A stretch of 60,186 bases of DNA from Falsirhodobacter sp. 20TX0035 (GCF_028307215.1 NZ_JAQMHV010000016.1:1-60186); one strand, 5' to 3'; positions 22,054 to 31,648 are shown, numbered from the stretch's first letter. Notes: a model not told the origin generated them from the letters alone. Translations and numbers: made by a program.

Positions 22054-23030
22054 CAGGCCCGGCGCAGGTCGGGCAGGATCTGGTTTTCCATCAAGGCCGT
22101 CAGGTCGCCGAAATACCCCTCGCTCCGGGCCGGGCGCGTCGGGTCCGAAGTGATGACGACGCTGGCCTTCTCCTCGGGGAAGAGGGCGATGATCTGGCCG
22201 CCATATCCCCGCGCCAGCGCCATGGGCGTTCCGGCCAGCCGCCCCAGGAACCAGCCATAGCCGTAGTCGAAGCCGGAAAACGGCGACCGCGTGCGGGGCG
22301 TCAGGGAGGCGCGCATCCAGTCCTCGGACAGCACGTCGCGGCCGCCCGTGCGCGCCATCTCGGCGAATTGCAGCATGGCGCGGGGGGACAGCGCCATCTC
22401 GTTCCCGCCAAGGTAGAAGCCCTGCGGATCGCGGGTCCAGGCCGGGATCTCGATGTCCAGCGGCGCGCCGATCCAGTCGCGCATGACCTGCAGCAGCGTG
22501 GCGTCGGCCCGCCGCGCGATCACCGCGCCCAGGATGTGGAACGATCCGGTGGAATAGAGCATTCGGGCCCCCGGCTCCGCCTCGAACGGGCGGGACAGGG
22601 CGAAGGACAGCCAGTTGCGGCTGGACACCCATGCGCCGTAGTTCGGGCCGGAGGTGCGCTGCAGCCCGGCCTGCATGGTCACCAGATCCTCCACCGTGAT
22701 GCCGCCTGTGCGCGGATCGGCGGAGGACGGGATCAGGTCGGGAATGACCTCGGCCAGCGTGGTGTCGAGGGTGAGGAGGCCGCGACCGATCGCCGCTCCC
22801 GTGGCGGCGGCGACCAGCGTCTTCGACACGGACTTGACGTTGACGGGCTGGCGGGTAGGCGGGCCGCGGAACGCTTCCTCCAGCAGGACCTGCCCGTCGC
22901 GGGCCACGATCAGGCTGTTCAGCTGGTTCATTCCGGCCGCCACGCGCCGGGTTTCGGCAAAGGCGCCTTGTGCGCGTACGGGCAGGGCGAGTGCGCAGCC
23001 GATCGCGGCCAGCAGGATGCGTCGGTGCAT
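22053..23030 (-). CDS. serine hydrolase of the beta-lactamase/esterase (class C) family, exported
   Basis: 325 residues with an N-terminal signal peptide (RRILLAAIGCALALPVRAQG). The active-site SxxK is SVSK about residue 66-69, the second motif is YST, and the third is in the ARGYGGQ region. Such proteins are periplasmic esterases, D,D-peptidases or 6-aminohexanoate hydrolase relatives; substrate unknown. ATG at 23030 chosen because GAGG precedes it; an upstream TTG adds eight residues. Confidence 0.87.
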   Translation of the reverse strand: MHRRILLAAIGCALALPVRAQGAFAETRRVAAGMNQLNSLIVARDGQVLLEEAFRGPPTRQPVNVKSVSKTLVAAATGAAIGRGLLTLDTTLAEVIPDLIPSSADPRTGGITVEDLVTMQAGLQRTSGPNYGAWVSSRNWLSFALSRPFEAEPGARMLYSTGSFHILGAVIARRADATLLQVMRDWIGAPLDIEIPAWTRDPQGFYLGGNEMALSPRAMLQFAEMARTGGRDVLSEDWMRASLTPRTRSPFSGFDYGYGWFLGRLAGTPMALARGYGGQIIALFPEEKASVVITSDPTRPARSEGYFGDLTALMENQILPDLRRA

Positions 23031-23125
23031 GAAGCCTCGGATAAATCGGGACAAAGGGAAGCGGTCTCTGGACTATGCCTCCTCGCGCCATAAGGTTGCA
23101 TCACGCATTGGTGAGGCAGCAACGT

Positions 23126-24124
23126 ATGATACGCAGCTTGGCAGGATCGGGACGACGGCTGGTAGCCATGGCGCTGATGATGGCGCTGGCCGGATGCGCG
23201 GGCCGTCAATCGGCCCTGTCCCCTGCGGGCGAGGATGCGAGCTGGCTGCACGACCTGTGGATCGTGATGCTGGTGGGGGCCGTGATCCTGTGGACGGCGC
23301 TGAACGGCCTGTTCTTCTTCGTGACACGCGTCCGCCCCAACGACTGGCCCGAACGGCACGCCAACCGCCTGATCATCGGAGGCGGGGTGATCTTTCCCAC
23401 GGTTCTGGTGGGAACGCTTCTGGCCTACGGCCTGTCGATGATGCCGCACATGCGCGCCGATGGCGACGGGCTGGTCGTGAAGGTCCGGGCCGAAGAATGG
23501 TGGTGGCGCGTGGAATACTGGCCCGCCGGGGCCACCGCCCCCATCGTCACCGCGAACGAGATCCGGCTGCCCACGGGCCAGCGCACAGAACTGCTGCTGG
23601 ACGCGAACAAGTACATCCATTCGTTCTGGGTTCCGGCGCTGGGCGGCAAGATGGACATGTTCCCGGGGCGCGAGACGCGGATGACGCTGCGGCCCGAAAC
23701 GCCCGGCGTCTATCGCGGCCAATGCGCCGAGTTCTGCGGCCCGTCGCACGCGCTGATGGCGTTCGAGGCGGTGATCCTGACGCCCGGGGACTTCGCCGCA
23801 TGGCTGGAGGCCGAAGCCGCCCCCGCCGCCCCGCCCGCCACCCCCGAGGCGCAGCGCGGCCAAACGCTGTTCCGCGACGAGGGCTGCGGCGCCTGCCACG
23901 CCGTGCGCGGCACCGAATTCGACGGCCTCGTCGGGCCGGACCTGACCCACCTCGCCTCGCGCCAGTCGCTGGGCGCGGGGATCATGGAGGTCACGCGCGA
24001 GGATCTGACGGATTGGATCGCCCACACGCGCGACATCAAACCCGAGGTGGCCATGCCCGCCTATGACTGGCTGGAGGCCGCAGAGCTGGCCGATCTGGCC
24101 GCCTATCTTGAGGGACTGAAATGA
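23126..24124 (+). CDS. ctaC: cytochrome c oxidase subunit II with fused cytochrome c (caa3-type)
   Basis: 332 residues. Lipoprotein signal with lipobox LAGC (Cys24), two membrane spans (43-68, 84-105), then the periplasmic CuA domain with H165, C200, E202, C204, H208 and M211. A C-terminal class I cytochrome c follows (C254-G-A-C257-H258). It receives electrons and passes them through CuA to subunit I. First gene of a five-gene operon; its stop overlaps the next start (ATGA). Start at 23126 opens the lipoprotein signal. Confidence 0.95.
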   Translation: MIRSLAGSGRRLVAMALMMALAGCAGRQSALSPAGEDASWLHDLWIVMLVGAVILWTALNGLFFFVTRVRPNDWPERHANRLIIGGGVIFPTVLVGTLLAYGLSMMPHMRADGDGLVVKVRAEEWWWRVEYWPAGATAPIVTANEIRLPTGQRTELLLDANKYIHSFWVPALGGKMDMFPGRETRMTLRPETPGVYRGQCAEFCGPSHALMAFEAVILTPGDFAAWLEAEAAPAAPPATPEAQRGQTLFRDEGCGACHAVRGTEFDGLVGPDLTHLASRQSLGAGIMEVTREDLTDWIAHTRDIKPEVAMPAYDWLEAAELADLAAYLEGLK

Positions 24125-26667
24125 TCGACCGGCGCCCGCAGGGCATCTACCCCCCGACCGAGGAGATGCTGGCCGAACCCGTCCCGGCCGAGGTGCAGGA
24201 GCGTCAGGCCGACAGCCTGACCAAGGTCTGGAAGACCAAGACCGGCATCCGCTACCTCATGTCGGTCAACAACTCAGAAATTGGGAAGTGGTATTCGCTG
24301 ACCTGCTTCGGCTTCATGCTGCTGGCGGGAATCCTGGCGCTTCTGGTGCGGGTGCAGCTGGCCTATCCCGACATGCAGTTCCTGGACGCGGACCGGTTCA
24401 ACCAGTTCTTCACCATGCACGGCACGGCGATGATGTTCCTGTTCGCCGTGCCCCTGTTCGAGGCGATGGCGATCCTTCTGCTGCCGGCCTTCCTGGGCGC
24501 GCGGGACATGCCGTTCCCGCGGCTGTCCTCGTTCGGGTACTGGTCGTTCCTGATCGGCGGCATCTTCGTGATGGGGTCGGTGCTGTTCGACGTGGCGCCG
24601 AATTCGGGCTGGTTCATGTATCCGCCGCTGGCGACGGAAGCGCCGGGGCCGGGGTCCGACATCTGGCTTCTGGGCCTGTCCTTCATCGAGGTTGCCTCCA
24701 TCGCCGCCGCGGTCGAATTGATCGTGGGCGTGCTGAAGTGCCGCCCGCCGGGAATGCGCATCAACATGATGCCGCTTTACGCGTGGTACGTGCTGGTCGT
24801 GGGGGGCATGATCCTGTTCGCCTTCCCGCCCCTGATCGCGGGCGACCTGCTGTTCGAACTGGAACGCGCGCTGGACTGGCCGTTCTTCGACGCGACGCGC
24901 GGCGGCGATCCCCTGCTGTGGCAGCACCTGTTCTGGATCTTCGGCCATCCGGAAGTCTACATCGTCTTCCTGCCGTCCATCGCCATCGCGGCCATGATCG
25001 TGCCGACCGTCGCGCAGCGGCCCATCGTCGGGTATTCGTGGATCGTGCTGTCGGCCGTGGGGACGGGCTTCCTGTCCTTCGGCCTGTGGGTCCACCACAT
25101 GTTCACGACGGGGCTGCCGAACATCTCGCTCGGCTTCTTCTCGGCCGCGAGCGAGGCGGTGGTGATCCCCACGGGCATCCAGATCTTCGTCTTCGTAGCG
25201 ACCCTGATGGTGGGACGAGTGAAGATCAGCCTGCCCATGCTGTGGATTGCGGGGGCGCTGGCCATCTTCACCGCCGGCGGGCTGACCGGCGTCATGATCG
25301 CCATCGCGCCCTTCGACTGGCAGGTGCACGACACCTACTTCATCGTGGCGCATTTGCACTACACGCTGTTTGGCGGGATGGTGCTGCCGGTCTTCGCAGG
25401 AATCTACTACTTCCATCCCTTCTTCATGAAGACCTACCTGTCCGAGAAGGCGGGGAAGTGGGCTTTCTGGCTGATCTTCGGCGGCTTCAACCTGACCTTC
25501 CTGCCCATGCACCTGACGGGCCTGAAGGGGATGCCGCGCCGCGTCTACACCTATCCCGGCGATCTGGGGTGGAACTGGCTGAACCTGATCTCCACCGTCG
25601 GGGCGTTCATCATCGCGGTGGGCTTCCTGATCTTCCTGATCGACCTGCTGCGGCCGGGCAAGCGCAAACTGGACCACCGCAACCCTTGGCGCGCGGGCAC
25701 GCTGGAATGGACCGACACTCTGACGGGCGAGGATTGGGGCGTGCGGTCCATCCCTTACATCACCTCGCGCTATCCCCTGTGGGATCAACCGAAGCTGGTG
25801 GAGCGGATGGATGCGGGCCGCTATTACCTGCCGGATGCGCCGGAAGGTCTGCGGGAAACGATGGTCACCTCCGTCATCGACGCGCGGCCGGTGCAGGTGC
25901 AGCGGGTGACGGGCGACGCCTGGGTCACCCTGTGGGCGGCGGTGTTCACGGGGGCGGCCTTCATCCTGCCGACCTTCCACATGTACAAGCCCGCCATCGT
26001 GGCCGGGGCCTTCGCCATCGTCAGCATCCTCTACTGGCTGTGGACCTCCACCGCGCGGAAGCCGGAAAAGGAGATGAAGGACGTGGGCCTCGGCCTGTCG
26101 CTGCCGACCTATGCCTCCGGCGCCTCGGCCGTGGGGTGGTGGGCGATGTGGATCACCATGCTGGGGGATTCCACGGCATTCGCCAGCCTGATCTTCGGGT
26201 TCTTCTTCTACTGGACGGCGCGGCCCGATTTCCCGCCGATGGGCGCGGACCATGCCGACGGGTGGCTGGTCGCCCTGACCACTGGCGCGATCCTTCTGTC
26301 CTGGGCCCTGACCGTGGGGGCGAGGGAGTTGAACCGCCGCGGCCACGTCAACCCGGCGCGGCTGTGCCTTGTGGCGGGGCCGGTTCTGGCGGGGGTGGCC
26401 ATCTGGCTTCTGACGCTGTCGGTTCTGGGTCTGTCGCCGTCCACCCACACCTATCCCGCGACGGTCTGCGCCATCGTGATCTGGGTGGTGGCCCATGCGG
26501 GTCTGGGCATCCTGATGCAGCTCTATTGCCTTGCCGGCAGCCTGTTCGGCAAGCTGGATCCGGATCACGACGCCGACCTTTGGAACGTGACGCTGTTCTG
26601 GCACTTCCACGTCCTGACCGTTCTGGTGGCCACCGCCGTCATCGGCCTGGCCCCCCGCATCCTGTGA
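24121..26667 (+). CDS. cytochrome c oxidase subunits I and III fused
   Basis: 848 residues. Residues ~1-590 are subunit I with heme a ligand in FTMHG, CuB/heme a3 motifs FGHPEVY and HHMF, and the AHLHY double ligand. The D-channel Asp in ARDMPFPR is present, but the K-channel lysine position reads PTGIQIF (Gln). Residues ~640-848 are subunit III (seven-helix type, GDSTAFASLIFGFFFYW, and WHFH near the end). Fusion of I and III is known from caa3-type and CoxMNOP-like oxidases. It is a proton-pumping terminal oxidase. Confidence 0.95.
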   Translation: MIDRRPQGIYPPTEEMLAEPVPAEVQERQADSLTKVWKTKTGIRYLMSVNNSEIGKWYSLTCFGFMLLAGILALLVRVQLAYPDMQFLDADRFNQFFTMHGTAMMFLFAVPLFEAMAILLLPAFLGARDMPFPRLSSFGYWSFLIGGIFVMGSVLFDVAPNSGWFMYPPLATEAPGPGSDIWLLGLSFIEVASIAAAVELIVGVLKCRPPGMRINMMPLYAWYVLVVGGMILFAFPPLIAGDLLFELERALDWPFFDATRGGDPLLWQHLFWIFGHPEVYIVFLPSIAIAAMIVPTVAQRPIVGYSWIVLSAVGTGFLSFGLWVHHMFTTGLPNISLGFFSAASEAVVIPTGIQIFVFVATLMVGRVKISLPMLWIAGALAIFTAGGLTGVMIAIAPFDWQVHDTYFIVAHLHYTLFGGMVLPVFAGIYYFHPFFMKTYLSEKAGKWAFWLIFGGFNLTFLPMHLTGLKGMPRRVYTYPGDLGWNWLNLISTVGAFIIAVGFLIFLIDLLRPGKRKLDHRNPWRAGTLEWTDTLTGEDWGVRSIPYITSRYPLWDQPKLVERMDAGRYYLPDAPEGLRETMVTSVIDARPVQVQRVTGDAWVTLWAAVFTGAAFILPTFHMYKPAIVAGAFAIVSILYWLWTSTARKPEKEMKDVGLGLSLPTYASGASAVGWWAMWITMLGDSTAFASLIFGFFFYWTARPDFPPMGADHADGWLVALTTGAILLSWALTVGARELNRRGHVNPARLCLVAGPVLAGVAIWLLTLSVLGLSPSTHTYPATVCAIVIWVVAHAGLGILMQLYCLAGSLFGKLDPDHDADLWNVTLFWHFHVLTVLVATAVIGLAPRIL

Positions 26668-26674
26668 GGTGACG

Positions 26675-27085
26675 ATGACCGATCCGAAGACCCAGACCGG
26701 CAGCCGGCAGGACGAGTTCGAGTTCTTCGAGGAAAGCAACGCGCTGTGGTGGATCACCCTCGCGCCGACCACTTGGGCGGTGCATTTCGTGCTGGCCTAT
26801 GGCGGCACCGCCGTGTGGTGCGCCAAGTTCGGCGAAACGCAGGGCGTGACGGTCGCCCGCCTGTCGATCGCGGGTCTGACGGTGCTGGCGCTTGGGTTCA
26901 TCGGCTGGCTGGGCTGGCGGTCCGTCCGCCGGTGGAAGCCGCGCCAGAACGACATGGAGGATTTGTCCCATCCCGAGGGACGCCATGAGTTCCTTGGCCA
27001 TGCCGCGTTCCTTCTCTGCATCATCTCGGCCATTGGGGTGGTGTATGTGGCGATGCCCGCCCTTTTCATCACCACCTGCCGATGA
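26675..27085 (+). CDS. small membrane protein of the oxidase operon (subunit IV-like)
   Basis: 136 residues with three predicted membrane spans (about 25-50, 60-85, 105-133) and an acidic N-terminus. It takes the subunit IV position in this operon but I see no definitive family motif. ATG at 26675 follows GAGGT; a GTG six bases earlier is possible. Its stop overlaps ctaG (ATGA). Confidence 0.82.
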   Translation: MTDPKTQTGSRQDEFEFFEESNALWWITLAPTTWAVHFVLAYGGTAVWCAKFGETQGVTVARLSIAGLTVLALGFIGWLGWRSVRRWKPRQNDMEDLSHPEGRHEFLGHAAFLLCIISAIGVVYVAMPALFITTCR

Positions 27086-27651
27086 AGGCGCTGGCGCTCC
27101 TGTCCCTCGTGCTGGCCTGGGCCCCGCCGTGGGAGGCGTGGCTGGGGGTGTTTCCGGCCCACATGTTGCGGCACATGATCCTTGTGGCGGTGTCGGCCCC
27201 GCTTCTGGTGCTGGCCTTTCCGGGCTTCGGTCGCGCGATGGCGGTGCCGCCGGTGCTTGCGACGGCGTTGGAATTTGCGATGATCTGGGGTTGGCACCTG
27301 CCGGCGGCGCATGGGGCGGCCTATCGCCACCTGCCGCTGTTCGTGGTCGAACAGGCCAGCTTCCTGCTGGTCGGCTGCCTGATCTGGGGGGCCTGTCTGG
27401 ACCGGCGCGGCCCGGGGCAGGCGCTGGCGGGGGCGGGGGGCCTCTTGCTGACCTCGATGCACATGACGCTGCTGGGCGCGCTGATGATCCTGGCCCCGCG
27501 TGATCTTTACGCCGAATGGTGCGGCACCGTGCCGTCGGTGTCGGGCCAGCAACTGGGCGGCATGATCATGCTGGCGGTGGGTACGCCGATCTATCTGATA
27601 GGGGGGCTGTGGCGCGTGTCGCAGGTCCTGAACGACGGGAGAACCGCATGA
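27082..27651 (+). CDS. ctaG: CtaG-family (caa3_CtaG) oxidase assembly protein
   Basis: 189 residues, about six membrane spans, with the PAHMLRHMILV and LTSMHMTLLG Met/His-rich segments of the caa3_CtaG family. These proteins are needed for assembly of caa3 oxidase, probably in copper delivery, and are unrelated to Cox11. Overlaps both neighbours by ATGA. Confidence 0.9.
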   Translation: MKALALLSLVLAWAPPWEAWLGVFPAHMLRHMILVAVSAPLLVLAFPGFGRAMAVPPVLATALEFAMIWGWHLPAAHGAAYRHLPLFVVEQASFLLVGCLIWGACLDRRGPGQALAGAGGLLLTSMHMTLLGALMILAPRDLYAEWCGTVPSVSGQQLGGMIMLAVGTPIYLIGGLWRVSQVLNDGRTA

Positions 27652-28631
27652 CGTTGCGTGGCATTCTGACGGTGGTGGCCGTGCTGGCCGGCCTAGGGGC
27701 AGCGGGGGGCGGGGCGGTGGTGGCCTTCGGGCTTTACAACACCTCGGCCCATAGCGGGCACTGGGCCGTCACGGAATGGGCGCTGCACACCACGTTCGAA
27801 AACGCGGTGGCACTGCGGGCGCCGGCCGAATCCGAGGTGCCCGACCTGTCGGACCCGGCGCTGATCGAACTCGGCGCCCGGCATTACGACGGCGCCTGCG
27901 CCATGTGCCATGCCTCGCCCGGAGAGATGGCGCCTGCCACCATCGCCTGGATGGAGCCGGAGCCGCCGCAGGTCGAACAGGCCGTCGAACCCTGGACCGC
28001 CGCCGAGATGCACTGGATCGTCCATGAGGGCGTGAAGATGAGCGGGATGCCCGGCTGGCCCGCCGCCGCGCGTGAGGACGAGGTGTGGGCGGTCGTGGCC
28101 TTCCTTCAGGCCGTTCAGCAGGGGATGAACGCTGACGGCTATGCCGCGCTGACCGGGGGCGAAAGCTATTGCAGCGGGTGCCATGACGGGGGCAACAGCC
28201 GCATTCCCCGGCTGGACATCCTGTCGCCCCCCTATATCGAGGAGTCGCTGCACGCCTATCGTCTGGGCACGCGGGCCAGCGGGATCATGGCGCAGGCGGC
28301 CACCGTCATGTCGCCGGATCGCTACGCCGCCTTCGCGCAGCGGGTGGGCACCACGGCCCCGCGCCCGGCGACGCCCAACCCGCCGCCGGTCGCGGCGCAA
28401 GGGCGCGGGGATGTGCCAAGCTGCCTGTCCTGCCACGGCGCCGGCAACGACAACCCCGACATTCCGACCCTGAACGGCCAGTCGCGCGATTACCTGGCGA
28501 CGCAGCTTTGGTTGTGGCGCGACGGCGTGCGGGGCGGAGGGGAGCGTGCGCCCCTGATGACTGCAGCTGCGCAAGGGCTGACGGACGCCGAGATCGACAT
28601 TCTGGCCGACTACTTCTCGGCCTTGCCATGA
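27648..28631 (+). CDS. membrane-anchored triheme cytochrome c
   Basis: 327 residues with an uncleaved N-terminal anchor (8-30) and three CXXCH sites: CAMCH (84-88), CSGCH (175-179), CLSCH (259-263). The arrangement suggests one N-terminal cytochrome c domain plus a diheme c4/c553-like half with PXLXGQ-type motif PTLNGQSRDYL. It ends the oxidase operon and probably delivers electrons to the fused CuA/cytochrome c subunit. Confidence 0.9.
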   Translation: MTLRGILTVVAVLAGLGAAGGGAVVAFGLYNTSAHSGHWAVTEWALHTTFENAVALRAPAESEVPDLSDPALIELGARHYDGACAMCHASPGEMAPATIAWMEPEPPQVEQAVEPWTAAEMHWIVHEGVKMSGMPGWPAAAREDEVWAVVAFLQAVQQGMNADGYAALTGGESYCSGCHDGGNSRIPRLDILSPPYIEESLHAYRLGTRASGIMAQAATVMSPDRYAAFAQRVGTTAPRPATPNPPPVAAQGRGDVPSCLSCHGAGNDNPDIPTLNGQSRDYLATQLWLWRDGVRGGGERAPLMTAAAQGLTDAEIDILADYFSALP

Positions 28632-28690
28632 CTCTGGGCAAGGCGGCTTTGTGCAGGTATGCCATTCCCAACATTCGGGGATAGGATCAT

Positions 28691-29665
28691 ATGGCCTTTT
28701 TGAAACGCTTCGGCATCGATGTTTACATGCTGCTTCTGCTGGGAACGGTGGTTCTGGGGGCGGTTCTGCCGGTGCGCGGAGTGGCGGCGGACGGTCTGGG
28801 CTATGTCACCTGGGCGGCGGTGGCCCTTCTGTTCTTCCTGTACGGCGTCCGGATGAACGCGGCCGAGGTCTGGGCCGGCCTGACCAACTGGCGCCTGCAG
28901 GGCACCAGCTTCGTCGCGACATTTGCCTTGTTTCCGGTTCTGGGTGTCATCATCGCGGCGGTGATGCGGCCGGTTCTGGGCGATCAGCTGGCCGTGGGCA
29001 TCCTGTTCCTGTCGGTGCTGCCCTCCACCATCAACTCTTCCATCGCGTTCACGGGCATGGCGGGCGGGAACGTGTCGGGGGCGATCTGCTCGGCTTCGCT
29101 CTCGAACCTGATCGGGGTGGTGCTGACGCCGGCGCTGGCGGCGGTCGTGCTGCATCAGGGCGGTGGGATTGTCACCGCCGAAGGGGTGCTGAAGATCGCG
29201 ATGCAGATTCTGCTGCCCTTCGTGGTCGGGCAGTTGCTGCGCCGGTGGCTGGGAGCGTTCGTACGCCGCCACAAGGTGCTGACGATGGTGGTCGATCGTG
29301 GGTCGATCCTGCTGATCGTCTATTCGGCCTTCAGTGCGGGGACCGTGGCGGGCATCTGGCACCTGATCCCGGCGGAAACGCTGGTGATCCTGTTCGTCGT
29401 GATCGGCGTCTTCCTGGCCGTCGCCATGGGGGCGGTGATGTGGATGGGGCGGCTGGCGCGGCTGAAGACGCCGGACCGCGCCGCGCTATTCTTCTGCGGA
29501 TCGACCAAGAGCCTGGCCAGCGGCCTGCCCATCGCGGCGGCGCTGTTCCCGGCCGACGTGATCGGGACGACCATCCTGCCGGTGATGATGTTCCACATGA
29601 CGCAGCTTCTGGTCTGCGCCGTGATCGCGCAGCGCATGGCCCAGCGGCAGGCCGTCCCGGCCTAG
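28691..29665 (+). CDS. bile acid:sodium symporter-like (SBF/BASS, PF13593 type) transporter
   Basis: 324 residues, about ten membrane spans. The LPSTINSSIAFTGMAGGN and SLSNLIGV segments are the crossover helices that bind Na+ in BASS transporters. Substrate unknown; relatives take organic anions. It stands alone, and its TAG stop shares CTAG (29662-29665) with the convergent yacG. Confidence 0.88.
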   Translation: MAFLKRFGIDVYMLLLLGTVVLGAVLPVRGVAADGLGYVTWAAVALLFFLYGVRMNAAEVWAGLTNWRLQGTSFVATFALFPVLGVIIAAVMRPVLGDQLAVGILFLSVLPSTINSSIAFTGMAGGNVSGAICSASLSNLIGVVLTPALAAVVLHQGGGIVTAEGVLKIAMQILLPFVVGQLLRRWLGAFVRRHKVLTMVVDRGSILLIVYSAFSAGTVAGIWHLIPAETLVILFVVIGVFLAVAMGAVMWMGRLARLKTPDRAALFFCGSTKSLASGLPIAAALFPADVIGTTILPVMMFHMTQLLVCAVIAQRMAQRQAVPA

Positions 29666-29826
29666 TGGTGGACGGGGGGGTCGTCCTCTTCGGGCGGCTC
29701 ATCCTCGGTCGCGGGGATGGCGTAGCTGCCGTTCAGCCACTTCGCCAGATCCACGTCCGCACAGCGTTTCGAACAGAAGGGGCGGTAGGCGGGATCCGCC
29801 GGCCGTCCGCAGATCGGGCACTTCAT
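29662..29826 (-). CDS. yacG: DNA gyrase inhibitor YacG (zinc finger)
   Basis: 54 residues with a four-Cys zinc site CPIC...CSKRC at the N-terminus and an acidic Pro-rich tail ending DDPPVHH. In E. coli YacG binds GyrB and inhibits gyrase. ATG at 29826 overlaps the upstream RNase gene stop by ATGA, last gene of the infA-maf-RNase-yacG operon. Confidence 0.93.
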   Translation of the reverse strand: MKCPICGRPADPAYRPFCSKRCADVDLAKWLNGSYAIPATEDEPPEEDDPPVHH

Positions 29827-30851
29827 GCCAGCGCCTCGGTCAGGGGAAGGCGGTCGCGCTTGCGCACGATCTCGTACAAGCCCATGGCGGTCCAACCGAC
29901 AAGGCTGGTTTCCGAAGGTTCGGCCTTGAACGCGGCGCGCAGGACCTGATCCAGCGTCGCGCGGTCCTTTTTCGACATGGGCGCGAAATCGACCACAATC
30001 TGCCCGCCAAGGCCGCGCAGGCGCAACTGCCGCGGCAGGTCGCGGGCCACGGCCACGTTGGCCTTCATCCCCGCGGCGGGGGAGGTGTCGGGCCCGGTGT
30101 TCACATCCACCGCCACAAGGGCGCGCGTGGTCTCGATCACCATGGACCCGCCGGCCGCCAGCGGCACGGTCGCGTCCAGTACGGCGTCGATCATCTCCAG
30201 CACACCGTGTTCGGCAAAGGCGCCTTCGGTCACCTCGTCGGGTTCCTCGTCGCTCCAGTCGCGCCAGGCGGCCTCGTGGGGGGAGGGGCCGTCGACCAGC
30301 AGTTCGGGGTCGCCGTTCACGTCGGCCAGAACCGCCTCGGCCAGCGCACGGGTGGCGGCGATGTCCTCGGCGATCGCCTCATCCCCGGCATGTTCGCAGG
30401 CCGATCGCAGGATGAGGCCGTCCTCGGAGCCCGCCATGCCGGCCAAGGCCAGCGCGGTCAGCTCCTCGCGCAGCGCCTCGTCCCGGATGCGGCGCGAGAC
30501 GTTGAGGCCGGGCGCGCCGGGCGTCACGATGCAGAAGCGGCTCTTGAACAGAAGGCGGGTGGTGACGGGAATCGCCTTGCCAGCCTCGGCCGTGCCGGAC
30601 ACCTGCACCAGAACGCGCTGGCCGGGGGCCAGGCCCGACGCCTGCCGCAGGAAGCCCGAACCGTCGGGAAGGCGGACGAAGACGCCGCCCTGACCCTTCA
30701 CCGGCCGGTCCACGATGGCACGGAAGATCGCGCCGGGCAGGATCGTATCCTCGGCCGGGGCGATCAGCAGGTCCTGAAGCTGACCGTCAACGACCAGCGC
30801 CGCGGCCTCGTGGCCCCGGACCTGATCCAGATGGATGACGCGACCGATCAT
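29823..30851 (-). CDS. short ribonuclease E/G-family protein
   Basis: 342 residues, related to the catalytic core of RNase G/E. The metal-binding aspartates are in VAVDVNTG and IVVDFAPM, as in the DNase I-like domain. The zinc-link CPxC and the small dimerisation domain of RNase E/G are missing, so it is shorter than RNase G. It is coupled by ATGA to maf upstream and yacG downstream. It may be a specialised rRNA/mRNA processing enzyme; a separate full RNase E would be expected elsewhere. Confidence 0.85.
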   Translation of the reverse strand: MIGRVIHLDQVRGHEAAALVVDGQLQDLLIAPAEDTILPGAIFRAIVDRPVKGQGGVFVRLPDGSGFLRQASGLAPGQRVLVQVSGTAEAGKAIPVTTRLLFKSRFCIVTPGAPGLNVSRRIRDEALREELTALALAGMAGSEDGLILRSACEHAGDEAIAEDIAATRALAEAVLADVNGDPELLVDGPSPHEAAWRDWSDEEPDEVTEGAFAEHGVLEMIDAVLDATVPLAAGGSMVIETTRALVAVDVNTGPDTSPAAGMKANVAVARDLPRQLRLRGLGGQIVVDFAPMSKKDRATLDQVLRAAFKAEPSETSLVGWTAMGLYEIVRKRDRLPLTEALA

Positions 30852-31423
30852 GCGGATCTCCAGACAGGCCAGCCCGCGGCAGCCAGAAGCTGTGCGGTTT
30901 CGGCCAAGGGTAGGCCGACGATGCCGGTGAACGAACCCTCGATCCACGGAATGAACGCCCCGGCGGCGCCCTGGATGCCGTAGCCGCCCGCCTTGCCCTG
31001 CCAGTCGCCGGAATCAAGGTAGGCGTTCAGTTCGACGTCCGACAGGCGCTTCATCTTGGCCTGGCTCACGACCTCGCGCGTCCAGACGCGATCGCCGCGC
31101 CGCACGACGACGGCGGTGATGATCTGGTGGCGGCGTCCGCCCAGCGCGATCAGGAACTGCGCGGCCTCGGCCTTGTCGGCGGGCTTGCCCAGGATGCGGC
31201 GCCCCAGCGCGACGGTGGTGTCGGCGCACAGGACGACATCCTCGGCCCCGGCCACGATCGCCTCGGCCTTGGCCTTGGCGATCCGCGCGCAATAGGGGCG
31301 GGGCAGCTCGCCCTTCAGGGGCGTCTCGTCGATGTCGGGCGGGGTAATGGCGTCCGGCGTGACACCAAGCTGCGCCAGCAGCTCTTTCCGCCGCGGGCTG
31401 GCCGAGCCGAGGATCAGGCGCAT
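30848..31423 (-). CDS. maf: Maf-family nucleoside triphosphate pyrophosphatase
   Basis: 191 residues; removes pyrophosphate from non-canonical or dTTP/UTP-type nucleotides and is linked to septum control. N-terminal [16 protein letters not shown], the catalytic Asp in ADTTVALG and [10 protein letters not shown] are the family motifs. It lies six bases after infA and overlaps the RNase gene. Confidence 0.95.
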   Translation of the reverse strand: MRLILGSASPRRKELLAQLGVTPDAITPPDIDETPLKGELPRPYCARIAKAKAEAIVAGAEDVVLCADTTVALGRRILGKPADKAEAAQFLIALGGRRHQIITAVVVRRGDRVWTREVVSQAKMKRLSDVELNAYLDSGDWQGKAGGYGIQGAAGAFIPWIEGSFTGIVGLPLAETAQLLAAAGWPVWRSA

Positions 31424-31429
31424 CGGGCC

Positions 31430-31648
31430 TTACTTGAACCGGTAGTTGATGCGACCCTTAGACAGGTCGTAGGGGGTCATCTCGACCTGAACCTTGTCAC
31501 CCGCCAGAACCCGGATCCGGTTCTTGCGCATCTTGCCTGCCATCGTCGCGATCAGTTCATGGCCATTGTCGAGTTCGACCTTGAATGTCGCGTTGGGCAG
31601 CAGTTCCTTAACGACACCCGGGAACTCGAGAATGTCTTCCTTGGCCAT
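31430..31648 (-). CDS. infA: translation initiation factor IF-1
   Basis: 72 residues, the normal length, single OB fold: [13 protein letters not shown]..., [19 protein letters not shown], and the C-terminal GRINYRFK. Binds the 30S A site during initiation. First gene of infA-maf-RNase G-like-yacG, read from the promoter at 31699-31727. Confidence 0.98.
   Translation of the reverse strand: MAKEDILEFPGVVKELLPNATFKVELDNGHELIATMAGKMRKNRIRVLAGDKVQVEMTPYDLSKGRINYRFK

Noticed and set aside
24274-26772. 832-codon open frame antisense to the fused oxidase gene
   Set aside because: It is a low-complexity, His/Arg/Gln/Asp-rich shadow produced by third-position GC bias opposite a real gene with full family motifs.
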